A stretch of DNA of 64,000 bases from NCBI RefSeq assembly GCF_000328475.2, contig NC_026480.1, forward strand, positions 682,001-746,000, written 5' to 3'. How positions within the stretch are numbered: the first letter of the stretch is position 1; every line of letters starts with the position of its first letter. This DNA is from Mycosarcoma maydis (lineage: Eukaryota; Basidiomycota; Ustilaginomycetes; Ustilaginales). Shown here one piece after another: positions 49,710-60,330 of this stretch. The translations under genes and the position numbers were made by a program. The notes under the pieces are model-generated. The model was not told the origin of the DNA, did not search any database, and saw nothing but the letters and a program-made list of their open reading frames with translations.

Positions 49710-52154
49710 CTCCTCGTCGTCCTCTTCTTCTTCATCCTCGACCTCGTCTTCCTCCATGTCCCCGATGTCGTCCTCATCTTCATCATCGTCAGCACCATCC
49801 GAATCAGCAGACGTGTTACCATCCGACATGCGACCATTCTTGACGTGTCGACGACGACGAACCGGACTGTCGTCATCACTATCCTCATCATCGTCCTCGT
49901 CATCGCTGTCATTGGTTCCAAGTGCAATGTCTTGCACATCGCCATCCTCGTCCTCGCCTCCACGTACCAACACTCCATCAGCGTCGTCGACAGCCATATC
50001 CGAATCCGAGTCATCCGACTCCTCGATCCACTTCTTGCCTTTCCTTCTCTCCTTGTCAACCGTACTGGTGTTCGGCACAGCATCGCCCTGCGACTTCTTG
50101 CCGAACTTGACACCTTGAACGCGAACTGCGTTGTTGCTGGCCTGCGATACGTACGCAGCTCTCGCTTCGATCTGGGAGAGCACCAGTTCGAGTCGACCGT
50201 TGAGCGCTAGCAACCTCTCATGTGTAGCGAGGCGTGTGGTGAGCGTACCGTGCAGTCCAGAAAGGCGGCTCACCAGGTTGGGTAGCGACATGAGATATCC
50301 CATGTGGTTGAGTAGCGTTGCGCGTACCCACTCGATCAGGCCTCGCGCTTTTTGACTTCCCATGCTACCTTTGCTCACGTGGTGTCCGCCAACACCGTTG
50401 AGTCGGTTGACACACTCTTCCAACAACTTAACTGCAAGTGGACCCGAGATCTTGCGCACCGTGTTGCGGATGAGAATGGCGTCGTTGTGGTTGAGACAGC
50501 TGGTCAAAAGGCTCGTGTCAGCAGAGTGCAGAGCCTGCGAGAGCGAAGATGCCAAAGAAGCTTCGTTCATCAACGACTCTTGTTTTTTGGTCGGCACGTC
50601 GGCATCGTCTTGGTCGGCTTCTTGCCCCGCCAGTGACGGATCGCCGAATCCAAGCTCTTTCAACCTTTGCGCCAGCGTAGGCTCCATATCGGCGCCGCGC
50701 GCCGAACTGGCTGGTACAAGCCCGCCGTCTTCGAGACCTGCCGAGAGGACGGCATCTTCCATATCTTGTGGTCTCACTGGAGCATCGGCGTACCTCTGCG
50801 TCTCTCCAGCGCCTCCTGTTAACTGCGCCTCGTCCGAGTCGGTAACGAGCAAGCCACCAGTGGTGGAGCCGTTCTTGCCACCGACTCTCGGCAGTTGCAG
50901 CGTCTGTTGCAATTGTGCGTCTTTGCCACTGACTACAGTGCTCTCTTCAATCGAAACTTTGGCGCCACGGATCAATCGTGCCAAACGAAGCTTGTCCGAA
51001 ACGAGCCTAGCATCGATCCATTGAACGGATGATGCGCTGCCCTCGGTTGATGACTGAGCCAACAGCTCGAGCGAAGGCAGAGCAGCCGACTTTTTCTTTG
51101 TTGGCGATGCATCCGTATTCGAATCCGCTGGTAAACCGTAGATGCGTACGCTTCCGGTCTGCGTGACAATGGTGATCAGGGTGCGTCCTTGTTGGGCAGA
51201 AGAGGTGCTCACCGCCAAAGCTCGTACGGGACCGTCTAGCGCAGCAGTAGCAAAAGCACGGCCTGCGACGGCTTTTGCCGCTTTTGTGTCGTACGTCCAT
51301 GCGCTGATCATACGATCGCCTTCAGCGGCTGAGACGAAAGAGTGATCATCAATCCACTCGAGATGTGTGACGGGGGAAGCGTGTCCGGTGAAAGTAGCAC
51401 GAACCGCATTGTTCGACTGAGAAGTGTCTGTCAAGCTGATGCTGTGATGCGCAGACAGAACGAGATCACGTCGCGAAGACAGGAGCTGAACCGCCGATTT
51501 GTTGTCCGGGCGGAAGGACGAAAAGGGACGAAGAGCGTTTGGCTGATCACCCAGCTTGACATCGGCAAGGGCAAAGGAAGAGACCCAGCCATTTTTCGAG
51601 CAGGCGAAGAGCGTCTTGTTCGCTTCCGAGTAGGCCATGGACACGATTCCTGCATTTGCTGCGGAAGCGGTACTGCTTCCCGAGGCCGAGGATCCATCGA
51701 GAATCGCAACAGATTGAGCAAGGGCAGGGCTGAGCAGGTGCACCTCACCCGAGCTTAGACCAAGAGCCAAGAGCAGCTGAGTCGAGCCGGAACCGTTCGA
51801 ATCTTCGCTGGCCTCTGCACCGTGCTTTCTTCGCTTGGCCGATTTCGAAGGCTGTGATGAGAAACGAATCCAGTGCGACGAGAGGCACTCTGCTCCACCC
51901 AGCGACGCCAGAAGAAAGTCAGTGACGAGCTGCGAACTCGAGGCTGCCGAGGCCGAAGCATTGTAGATACGCAAACGCTGCTGGTGGACCTGATTGCTGA
52001 TGTGTGCAAAAAGTGTATGATCCGGAGCTGGAGAGAAGGAACAAGAAGCTGTAGATGCGTTCACCGAGCCCGACCAAGGGAGAAGAGGCTGGTTGAGTTC
52101 CGAGGTGGAGACGGGTCGAGACCTGGAAGGCTTGGAAGCCTTGTTCTTGGCCAT
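49587..52154 (-). CDS. UTP5: U3 snoRNP / t-UTP component Utp5 (WDR43)
   Basis: An 855-aa nucleolar protein, start at ATG 52154 (MAKNKASKPSR). The N-terminal half (to about 400) is a WD40-type beta-propeller with strands such as HASPVTHLEWIDDHSFVSAA and SVRIYGLPAD. A Utp12 domain at about 520-660 has SLSQALHSADTSLLTSCLNH, IRNTVRKISGPLAVKLLEEC and GLIEWVRATLLNHMGYLMS. The C-terminal quarter is very acidic, including an Asp run of more than ten residues (encoded near 49660-49700). Domain order matches Utp5/WDR43, part of the t-UTP subcomplex that starts pre-18S rRNA processing and supports rDNA transcription. The frame extends upstream past the ATG without family sequence. Confidence 0.87.
49655..49745 (-). 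repeat. GAC/GAT/GAG triplet-rich tract encoding the Asp/Glu tail of Utp5
   Basis: Reading the minus strand, the tract is nearly all Asp and Glu codons. Its low complexity and nearness to the N gap suggest it may have contributed to assembly difficulty. Confidence 0.8.
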
Positions 52155-52961
52155 GATTGTACTTGTTCTTCCGCCAGAATCGCTGCTCTGTACGATGCTA
52201 GTGCGATGGTGGTGTTCGTCAGTTGGACAGTTGGACAGTTGAATGAGAGCTACACCAGCAACGTCCTGTGGAGCAGTGAAAGCCTTGTCCGACTTTTTTT
52301 TTTTCCCTCTTTCTTTCTTTTCTCCTCTTCTCCCGAGACAAGTCGAGAAATTCTTCTTGATGCTGCAGCCCAAAAAAAAACCATGCCAATCGAAATAATG
52401 ACACATGCTTACGTGAACAATCTGCATGCATTGACCCATCTTCAACGTGTTGTGCCTTCCATGCATGGGCGAATTTCGGAACTGGATGGATCCTTTTGAG
52501 GCAGGAGGCGGCTTCACGGCCCTTGCAGAGCAGACGCAAGGGAGAAGCCGACAGCTGCATTTTCGTTTGAGTTACTAAGTAACTTAAGTTAGTGCAACTC
52601 ACCAACTTATCCGAGTCGTGACACCCGCCGCGGCTGAGACCGACACTCACGACTCACGACTCACACGAAGCAGGACGAAACACGAAAGCTGATTGACACT
52701 GAAGCTGACGCATCGCAGAATCACACCAACACCTTGCTGCTTTCTAACGTTCGACGTAACTTGTCTGGTCCGGCTCCACTCGCCTTGACTCCATCACATC
52801 GCTTCGCCGCAAACACGTATATCCACAAGCATCAGCATCGAGTAACATCGAGTCCTCCCGCAACACCGAGCTCAAGTTGTTCTGCATCTGCGCCCCGCCC
52901 ACGCACACCACGCTAGGAACATCACAGCGCCTGCAGCGTCGATCGCCGAGGTCGTGACACG
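52155..52961. promoter_or_regulatory. Divergent promoter region shared by UTP5 and CDK5
   Basis: 807 bases separate the two start codons, which point away from each other. The UTP5 side is T/C-rich with poly-T near 52297-52308 and poly-A near 52372-52380. The middle holds an AACTTAAGTT palindrome and a CTCACGA cluster at 52646-52662. Confidence 0.6.
52579..52592. promoter_or_regulatory. AACTTAAGTT palindrome upstream of CDK5
   Basis: TAACTTAAGTTA is a 12-bp perfect palindrome within GTAACTTAAGTTAG. It is about 376 bases before the CDK5 ATG and shares its 10-bp core with the element upstream of VPS4. Confidence 0.35.
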
Positions 52962-53939
52962 ATGAACTACGTCCAACTCGAAAAGCTCGGTGAGGGCACC
53001 TACGCTACTGTCTACAAGGGTCGATCTAGGCTCAATAACGAGATCGTGGCCCTCAAGGAGATTCACCTCGATGCTGAAGAGGGAACACCGTCCACTGCGA
53101 TCCGCGAAATCTCGCTCATGAAGGAGTTGCGCCACACCAACATCGTACGCCTGTACGACGTCATTCATACCGAGTCCAAGCTCATGCTCGTGTTCGAGTA
53201 CATGGAGCAGGACCTGAAAAAGTACATGGAGATTCATGGCCACCGATGCGCCCTTGATCCAGTCACAACACGATCCTTCATGTTCCAACTGCTCAAAGGA
53301 ACAGCCTTCTGTCATGAGAATCGAGTGCTGCACCGCGATCTCAAACCACAGAACCTGCTCATCAACAAGCGTGGCGAGCTCAAGCTGGCCGACTTTGGTC
53401 TGGCTCGTGCCTTTGGTATTCCCGTCAACACCTTTTCTAACGAAGTCGTCACTCTGTGGTACCGTGCACCTGATGTGCTGCTAGGATCGCGTACTTATTC
53501 GACCTCGATCGACGTTTGGAGCGCAGGCTGCATCATGGCTGAGATGATCTCTGGGCTGCCACTCTTCCGTGGACGTGACAACAATGACCAGCTCAACCAA
53601 ATTTTGCGCATCCTCGGCACGCCAGACGACAATACAATGAAGAGACTCGTTAACGACTCGCCCGAAATCCAGATGCGAGCTTTCCCTCGAGTTCCCAGAG
53701 TGCCCTTCCAGAACATGTTCCCCAAAGCACACCCTCTCGCAATCGATTTGCTTGACAAGCTGCTCAAGTTCGACCCAACGCAACGCATTTCTGCCGATGA
53801 AGCGCTTCGACACCCCTACTTCACCACCTCGGCGGCGATCGCTGGCCTGACACACCCGCAAAGCAACAGCCAGCTCAACGTCGGCAATGGCGGTGCGCCT
53901 CAGCAAGGAGCGTATCAGCAAGGTGTTCCAGGACAGTAA
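52962..53939 (+). CDS. CDK5: Cyclin-dependent kinase Cdk5/Pho85 type
   Basis: A 325-aa kinase. Motifs: glycine loop [11 protein letters not shown] (10-20) with Tyr14, catalytic Lys32 in VALKEIHLD, cyclin-binding PSTAIRE (43-49), HRDLKPQN (124-131) and DFG (144-146). The activation segment is [18 protein letters not shown]. It carries Ser159 in place of the activating Thr of Cdk1-type kinases, which with the [15 protein letters not shown] stretch places it in the Pho85/Cdk5 class. In U. maydis the Cdk5 kinase is known to be needed for polarity and virulence. The last 35 residues are Asn/Gln/Gly-rich and non-conserved. The frame is intronless. Confidence 0.95.
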   Translation: MNYVQLEKLGEGTYATVYKGRSRLNNEIVALKEIHLDAEEGTPSTAIREISLMKELRHTNIVRLYDVIHTESKLMLVFEYMEQDLKKYMEIHGHRCALDPVTTRSFMFQLLKGTAFCHENRVLHRDLKPQNLLINKRGELKLADFGLARAFGIPVNTFSNEVVTLWYRAPDVLLGSRTYSTSIDVWSAGCIMAEMISGLPLFRGRDNNDQLNQILRILGTPDDNTMKRLVNDSPEIQMRAFPRVPRVPFQNMFPKAHPLAIDLLDKLLKFDPTQRISADEALRHPYFTTSAAIAGLTHPQSNSQLNVGNGGAPQQGAYQQGVPGQ

Positions 53940-54835
53940 TTCAACTGAGGAATGATTGCAGTCAGCTAAAGCACTGGTCATGCTAAGACATGCTATACTA
54001 TAACCACATCCTACGGCAGTTCATGGCACGACGTTCTGAAAGTTATCTTGCACAAGCTGGTTTCGCATGTCTTTTCCTGTCGACCGTATCTTTCGGCTGC
54101 ATGTCATTGCCTAGGCACATATCTCTATTTTGAATAGCTATACAGCACTGCTTTCTGCCACCATATCGCCTTTGTTCCCCATGCTATCTTTGATTCTCAC
54201 GTTTCAATCTTTTTTGTACCAGTATGCATTATTTCTATCATTCCTCCCGACCACAACCAAAGATGTCACGTCTTCGTGGCTAACGTCTGCTCGTCTGTCG
54301 GATCAAAGAAGTGCTGCTGAACGCCACTTGCTGTGAAAAGCAAGATCGCCGATAGTGGCCCTTGAAGGTGGCCAGCACCATTGGCTGCGGTTAGCGCGAG
54401 TCGGAAATTTGCAAGGATGACCATCCAGGCGTGACAGTTGTGAGTTAGTCGTGAGTCGTGAGTGAGTCTTCTTCAGTCACGAGTGTTAGGAAGAAATTCG
54501 TGATCATTGACGGCGCTTTTACCTTTTGATTTTGGCCAGAAAAATCGTGAATTGGTCAGAGCATAGGATCGTCGTTGAGTTCTTCCAAAGATCGCGCAAA
54601 CTTGGACCCTTTGACAGTTCATCTTGAATCATCTAACTCTTCGTCACATCCATCACCGTCAACGACTACGCCAAGGGCTAGCCTGCGACATCTGCTCACG
54701 TCTCGTACACACATCGCAAAGGAGCAGTTGTTGGCTCACGACACATATTCTCTCGCCCATGCCGACCTAGTCATTTCATCATCTTCCCTATTCGGAGTTA
54801 CAGCATCTGCATCGGCGGTGCTGGCTCGCTCACAG
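53940..54835. other. Intergenic region before the unknown gene at 54836, possibly including its true 5' coding end
   Basis: The first part is the CDK5 3' flank, followed by GTGAGTCGTGAGTGAGT-type heptamers near 54440-54470. From about 54551 to 54835 the frame of the next gene is open and looks protein-like but has no ATG. An in-frame stop lies at 54548. Confidence 0.5.
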
Positions 54836-57451
54836 CCCATGCGCCATGCTTCTCAGCTGAGCAGAGGGCTTGCAGAAGCAGCCCGTTCCATAGAGAAGCC
54901 ACACATCCCTCGACATGTTCCGCTTCCCTCGTCCAGCTACAGTGGTGTGGCCCAGGCTTCGGTCAAGCTCTCTCCGCCGAATTCAGCTGCCTATGAAAAA
55001 GATTTCTCCCCGGCCGCCGCACTACAAAACAATGGCCAAACTCACAAGACATCCGTGGCAGCTGAGTCTTCCCACAAACCTTTCTCTCAGCGCGGACCTG
55101 AAGCCAAAGCTGGCTTTCAAGGTAGCCATGGTCCGCAAGCAGCGTTGCAATCCAAGCGACAAGACGATGATTCGTCTCAACTCACGGATTCTGTTCAACC
55201 GATCGACTCACATTCCTCTCTAATATCAACGCAGCGGAAGCAAGGACTCTCTCTAGCGAACGGTCAACGCAAACCTGGAGATGTCCGTGTTCAGATCCGC
55301 CCTCCTGTTAAGCATCAACCCGACCTTGGCTCGAAGAGTAGCGTCACAGTTCAAACCAAATTAAAGTTCTCCGACTCGACCAAAGTGTTCAACAATGCCA
55401 TCTGTTCCAGACATACAGATGCTAGTCGCGGATTGCAGAAAGTCACAGCAGCGTATCCACATCTCAGCGAGCCTCAGGCAAACTTACTGCTGCAAACTTT
55501 GGACCAGATGGAATCACTGCGTTCGTATACTCCTAGTGCTGCTCTTGCGTGGTATGAGGACTTTGTTTGGACAGCCGAACGCCAATCGCAAGGTTTAGAA
55601 AGGATTGAGACGCCCGAAAGCCTTTCTCTACTGCTTCGATATGCCTATTCAAGAAACGACTTACGCTCCTTACTTCGAATCGAAAGCCGAGCGGCGCGGA
55701 TGACATCGATCATAAGGCGGTCTTGCGTCAATGTTTTCACCACAGATCCAACACCCAAGGCAATCGGCGGATCTGAAATAGACGATGTCTCCATCTGGCC
55801 AAGCTGCAACGAGGATCCTATTGTTCTGGCGTACAATCTAAAGATAGCTTTCGCAGCCAGAGAGGGCAACTGGGTCAAAGTAGAGGAGCTTCTGAACGGC
55901 ACCAATCTCGCTAGCGCGGCCTATTTGCAAGCTCCTCAAAGTCGAAACGGCTCAGGTCCTGCAAAACGCTCGGGATCCTTGTTGAATGCGATAGGGTGGG
56001 GTAGCTTGCTTCGCTTCGGCTTGTGCAACGTGAAGAGTATCAAGCCTGGCCGTCTTTCAGCTCTGCACGAGCCAATGGGCAGCTCAACAAACCCGCCGCT
56101 ACTGCACAACATCGAAGATGAACACGCGCACAAGGGCATACAGGACGAAGCGTACATGCAGGCAAAGCTTTCGGTGATTAAGCGTCTGTTACCAGATCTT
56201 GTTCGCTTCTCGAGCAAATCGATCAACAACAGCAAATTCGATAAGGTCACTTCGGCGGATGCATCGCATGTTACCACTGCGAGTGCTGGGGGGGAAAAGA
56301 CGCCAGCTTGGCTTCTGCGATCTGTCCTAACACAGCTCGCCGAAAGCGGTGAAGTGGCGTCCACCCTGCGGATTGTGCAGCTTGCGGTTTCTGAAGAGTT
56401 GACTGCAATCCAACCCACCTCGACTGGAGGCAGAGGAGTAACTCACATCCTCAATCTAGTACTGATGGGATGCGCTCGAAATCAGAGTGTCAATCTTGCG
56501 GAATCACTACGGATCTTCAACAGTCTGACGGGTTCACAGCTCGGCGAGAGTATTTTTGGTGCAGTGGTCGTTGCTCCGCCATTTTCGATCAGTGAGGACA
56601 GAAGTGCGCAGCAATCGGAGCGCCAGCAATTGGCAGGCGAGAAGGCGACGAAGGACGAGACGCGTGGTCGTGTGCAGGCGCGGCACGCATTCATGGCTCC
56701 GAACGAAGAATCGCTCGTTCTGGTGCTCAAGAAAGTCAGACATCCGCTCTTCCGTGCTTCGTGGACGCACAAGCTGGTAGCTGAGTTCGAGCGGCTGTTT
56801 GCTAAGGTCAAGCTTTCAGGTCGGACGTACCGGATGATCATTGACAAATGTGTCACTCCGGCTCCTGCTTGCTCACTGCCGGGCGAATCGGATGCGGTTG
56901 CGTCCACTGCGACAGTCGAGCCATCGGCAGCTACGCCACGCTTCATAGCCAGCGGCCGGCGCGGCCGGCGCTTGCGACAAAAAGCCATGTCTGATGTCAG
57001 CAGCTCGGCTCGCACCAATCCCACCGCTGCACCATTGCACGCCGAGCCACGACGCACGACTCGAGGAGCGATTGTCAAGCAATCCATCCTCTCGCAGACG
57101 CTCGACCACATCCTGCACCGCTTCAACCCAGACTCGCGCTCATCACTCAGCTTCCACCTGAGCACCACCAACCGCCGCCGATTCGAGCACACCCTGTTGC
57201 GCGCCAAACGCTCCCTGTTGTCCAAGAAAGACAAGCATCTACAACGGCTACGCCTCGGCTCTGCTACCGCTCGCCTCCCTGCTGGTACAACATCCCACCA
57301 CTCACACGCAGTCTCGCAGATCGACGCCCTCCTCCACCGTATCGCCCAAGTCCAACGTCTCGGCCGCCAGCAAGAAGCTCACGCCAAGAAAATGCCACAC
57401 ACCGCCGCCCACTCTGACACAGCCACCCATCCACGCCAGACACTTGTGTAA
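54836..57451 (+). CDS. Unknown protein with mitochondrial-like N-terminus
   Basis: The open frame runs from a TTG at 54575, with an in-frame stop at 54548. The first ATG is at 54836 and gives 871 aa. Its N-terminus (MRHASQLSRGLAEAARSIEK) is basic and amphipathic, like a mitochondrial presequence. The central part (about 200-700) is helical, with segments such as SEPQANLLLQTLDQMESLRS, LSLLLRYAYSRNDLRSLLRI and VTHILNLVLMGCARNQSVNL that loosely recall PPR/TPR-like repeats. The C-terminus is very basic with RRGRRLRQKA and RRRFEHTLLRAKRSLLSKK. A mitochondrial RNA-related role would fit, but this is a guess. The 260-bp open region upstream may be coding if an unseen exon supplies the ATG. Confidence 0.65.
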   Translation, partial: PMRHASQLSRGLAEAARSIEKPHIPRHVPLPSSSYSGVAQASVKLSPPNSAAYEKDFSPAAALQNNGQTHKTSVAAESSHKPFSQRGPEAKAGFQGSHGPQAALQSKRQDDDSSQLTDSVQPIDSHSSLISTQRKQGLSLANGQRKPGDVRVQIRPPVKHQPDLGSKSSVTVQTKLKFSDSTKVFNNAICSRHTDASRGLQKVTAAYPHLSEPQANLLLQTLDQMESLRSYTPSAALAWYEDFVWTAERQSQGLERIETPESLSLLLRYAYSRNDLRSLLRIESRAARMTSIIRRSCVNVFTTDPTPKAIGGSEIDDVSIWPSCNEDPIVLAYNLKIAFAAREGNWVKVEELLNGTNLASAAYLQAPQSRNGSGPAKRSGSLLNAIGWGSLLRFGLCNVKSIKPGRLSALHEPMGSSTNPPLLHNIEDEHAHKGIQDEAYMQAKLSVIKRLLPDLVRFSSKSINNSKFDKVTSADASHVTTASAGGEKTPAWLLRSVLTQLAESGEVASTLRIVQLAVSEELTAIQPTSTGGRGVTHILNLVLMGCARNQSVNLAESLRIFNSLTGSQLGESIFGAVVVAPPFSISEDRSAQQSERQQLAGEKATKDETRGRVQARHAFMAPNEESLVLVLKKVRHPLFRASWTHKLVAEFERLFAKVKLSGRTYRMIIDKCVTPAPACSLPGESDAVASTATVEPSAATPRFIASGRRGRRLRQKAMSDVSSSARTNPTAAPLHAEPRRTTRGAIVKQSILSQTLDHILHRFNPDSRSSLSFHLSTTNRRRFEHTLLRAKRSLLSKKDKHLQRLRLGSATARLPAGTTSHHSHAVSQIDALLHRIAQVQRLGRQQEAHAKKMPHTAAHSDTATHPRQTLV

Positions 57452-57513
57452 TGCTCTTGCATGCAATTTGAAAACGGATGAATCATGAAAGCATATGCCA
57501 CTGTTGTGCAAAA

Positions 57514-59088
57514 CTACAGCTCTTCCTCGTCACTCATACTAGCAGCTCTAGTGCGTTTATCCTTCTTGTGGACGCCATGGTACTGGGAGCCACCGACCAA
57601 CCAAGCGAGATCCCTTTCGAGTCGATTGCGTACTTCATCCATGGCTTTTCGAATGAGGAGTTCCTCTTGTTTCTGGTGGTCCTTCTTAACGCTACCCTGT
57701 GTACCTGTAGCTTCCAACGCTCTCGCCCAATTGAGCACGAGTTCCTGCGAAAACATTCTCGCATCCCCATTTACTGCCTTGTCCAGCCGATGCAGCAGTG
57801 TGGTCCACTGCTTGAGTACGGCAGGCATCAACACGGTCATGAGCGCATCGGGTGACGAGGGGGATGCGAACTCTGTCCCCAACATGTAAGCCAGGTTGCT
57901 GTGCTTGCCGTACGCATCCGTGGCGCCCACACCGCCCAGCTTGCTAGCTGAAGAGGCCGTGCATGCACCACTGCCACCCAAACCAAAGTTTGGCTGCGCC
58001 GATGCAGTAAACAGGTTGAACGCCAGACTGCTTTTCGTCACCGACGGCAGAAGCGCCTCGAGACGCAGCACACGGCTCGTGATCATCAACAGGAACGTGA
58101 ACGTTGTCGCCGGATGCACCTCTTCCCTATCCGCTTGCAGTCGCGGATCGCGCTCGCGCAATCGCTGCTCGCGGTCCGAATCCAACTCGGTAACGAAAAA
58201 CGGCAGATAGCCAAGTGCAGCGTCGACAAAGCTAGCAATCGGTGCACGCAACCTGGACCAAGTGTATTCGTGCCGTACAGAGCTGCCATCAGCTACAAAA
58301 GGTATCGCTGAGCGGATCGCTTTTTCGAGCTCATCCAGCGAACTCTCGACCGAATCCAGCGAAGGTGCTGGAAGCAACGACAAAATCTGTGCCGGAAGAG
58401 AGGCATCCTTGGACTGCATGAGCAGAGACGAAAGCATCGAGAGCAACGATGGCTTGTCCATGGAAGCGAGCATTTTGCCAATGTCCACGTCGATACCCGA
58501 CATGCCGACGCGATTCGAGAGACCCAAAGCCGGGCGTTTCGACGATGATGGCGACAAGGTGTATGAGGTGTTGCTTTGTGGATGCACCAAAGATGATGGC
58601 GAGAAGGCAGATGTAGTGGCTGATGCTGCTTGAGACGCCTCGGTATTCATGAGTCCGAACCCGAGCCCCGCCCGTATCCGCTTCGGTAGCACGACACGCT
58701 TGTGTTCGTGCGAAAGTGCGAACGGATCAGATGCTAGCCGAGAGCTTCGGGTATGTGCCATGTCTTCGTCTTCGTCATCGAGGTCGTCATCCTCATCGAG
58801 GTCTCTGCGGCGCTTTGCATCTGAACGTCTCGTTGGACTAGGTGCCGTTAGTGATGCAGAGGTAGATGCGGATCCAAAGCCAAACGAGGGCGAAGCTGAA
58901 GAGTAGACGCCAACATTGTTGCCACCGAAAGAAGAACCAAAGCCAAAGCCGAAGCCGAGTGGACTGGGTGCATGTTGAACGGGTGCGCTATTAAAAGGGA
59001 TCTGGTGATTGGGATTGGCTGACACGGCGGGTGAAGAAGACCGCGATGGGGAGGCAGACATGACGGAGAAGATGCCTGAGGCGGACAT
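57514..59088 (-). CDS. Cut8/Sts1-family nuclear proteasome tethering factor
   Basis: A 524-aa protein from ATG 59088 (MSASGIFSVMSAS); the frame upstream begins at TTG. The conserved region (about 205-400) has IGKMLASMDKPSLLSMLSSL, PAQILSLLPAPSLDSVESSL, HEYTWSRLRAPIASFVDAAL and FTFLLMITSRVLRLEALLP, the layout of Cut8/Sts1. Upstream is a basic cluster (TRRSDAKRRRDL) followed by an acidic run and a Phe-Gly-rich segment (GFGFGFGSSFGG). In yeasts this factor holds the 26S proteasome at the nuclear envelope and is short-lived. The convergent neighbour at 57451 ends only 62 bases away, so the two 3' ends almost certainly overlap as transcripts. The C-terminal LVGGSQYHGVHKKDKRTRAA is basic. Confidence 0.8.
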   Translation of the reverse strand: MSASGIFSVMSASPSRSSSPAVSANPNHQIPFNSAPVQHAPSPLGFGFGFGSSFGGNNVGVYSSASPSFGFGSASTSASLTAPSPTRRSDAKRRRDLDEDDDLDDEDEDMAHTRSSRLASDPFALSHEHKRVVLPKRIRAGLGFGLMNTEASQAASATTSAFSPSSLVHPQSNTSYTLSPSSSKRPALGLSNRVGMSGIDVDIGKMLASMDKPSLLSMLSSLLMQSKDASLPAQILSLLPAPSLDSVESSLDELEKAIRSAIPFVADGSSVRHEYTWSRLRAPIASFVDAALGYLPFFVTELDSDREQRLRERDPRLQADREEVHPATTFTFLLMITSRVLRLEALLPSVTKSSLAFNLFTASAQPNFGLGGSGACTASSASKLGGVGATDAYGKHSNLAYMLGTEFASPSSPDALMTVLMPAVLKQWTTLLHRLDKAVNGDARMFSQELVLNWARALEATGTQGSVKKDHQKQEELLIRKAMDEVRNRLERDLAWLVGGSQYHGVHKKDKRTRAASMSDEEEL

Positions 59089-60027
59089 GACTCCGAGGCT
59101 GTTTGCTAGCGATGTCCAAAGCAAGTGTGATACATACGAGAGCTCAATGATGTTGGTATTGACAGTAAGTTTGAACGAGACTGGGTGACGGGCGCTCGAA
59201 ATACGGCCTAGTTGATCTGTGATGTGTTGCGCTTCGCTTTCGGGGGCCGAGTCTAGTGACCCGTCCTCAAGAGGACTTGAATCGAGATGGTGGGAAAGGG
59301 GGTGACGTGTAGTAGAGAGGTGGGAGGGCAACAACTGCAATCTATACGGCTTACTCAAAGCGTCAAGACTCAGTTTGCAAAGTATTGGTGCCGCGCCACC
59401 GTTTTAGATCAGTCGGAACTGAAAATCGAATCAACTTGAACACGCCCGCCACCGCTCAATCACAAATCACAAATCACGAACCACGAATCACGAATCGTGC
59501 AACAAATTTTGTGACGGCAGAAAGAGTCAAGAGTCACAGAGTGGAGCAGTAGCAGCATGTGAGATTTCCAAATGCGCTGCGACCAGCTTTGAAACACTCA
59601 GACTCACGACTCACGACTTGTGATTAACCAACCCTGGGCTTTCGTGCTTCCACGCTCGTGCTGCGCCGCGCAATCACGAATCGTGAATCACCGACTTTTA
59701 CCGTTTTCAATTTATGTTTGTTCAAGAAAGGAACGTAACATGTTACACAAAACTCCCTCGCCCGTGCTCCGCCTTATCCCAACTCACGACTCGGGCCTTG
59801 TAACTCAGCCTTGTGTCGTCTTGCTTCTAGACCACCGCTGGACGCCGCACAGACTTTGAAGAAGGGTGTCACCATAGACAATACCTTGTAGAATATGGCA
59901 CTGTCCATCCCCAGCCGTGTTCGCCGAAGAATTGATAGCATCCTGGGACATTGTGCTGGTCAAAAGGAGTGCAATCAAACACGAGGAGGGCGAGAGTAGC
60001 AGTATCGGTGTCCGAGGCAGCATCCGA
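59089..60027. other. Upstream region of the Cut8/Sts1 gene
   Basis: Holds the Cut8/Sts1 5' flank, in which the open frame continues to 59358 without an ATG, and AATCACAAATCACGAATC-type heptamers at 59458-59495. No separate gene is supported. Confidence 0.5.
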
Positions 60028-60330
60028 TCAGAAGCTAGTTTTGCCGATCGAGTCCTGTACGCTGGGTTGGAACTGTCCCCCGACCCTCGCTCTCGTTTCC
60101 TCTGTTGAAGAGAAACCTTGGCCTGTTTGGTTTTCCTTTGAGAACTCGTCGCCGCCGGAAGCCGAGAGGCCGTAGCCTCCTTGATCAATGGTCTCGCCCG
60201 TCTCCCTGTGCTCGTCTGGTTCGCCTGGGTTGGGGTGAGCCGAAGACTGGTCGGTAAAGTTGTTGTCTGAAGCCAGGCGGTCGTCGCCTACCGAAAGCGG
60301 TTGGGCTCCCGCCGTGTCTGTGTCAGGCAA
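60028..60330 (-). CDS. Candidate exon of a small polar protein, unknown
   Basis: A minus-strand frame ending with TGA at 60028 encodes a hydrophilic, Gly/Asp/Glu-rich peptide with segments HPNPGEPDEHRETGETIDQG and FSKENQTGQGFSSTEE. Its composition is unlike the out-of-frame noise nearby and recalls small stress or conidiation-type proteins. No ATG lies in this frame back to a stop at 60462, so an upstream exon is needed. GCCTGACACAG near 60330 could be the acceptor, and an ATG at 60518 heads an open frame, but I found no donor that joins the two in phase. A pseudogene or exon remnant is possible. Confidence 0.3.
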   Translation of the reverse strand: MPDTDTAGAQPLSVGDDRLASDNNFTDQSSAHPNPGEPDEHRETGETIDQGGYGLSASGGDEFSKENQTGQGFSSTEETRARVGGQFQPSVQDSIGKTSF

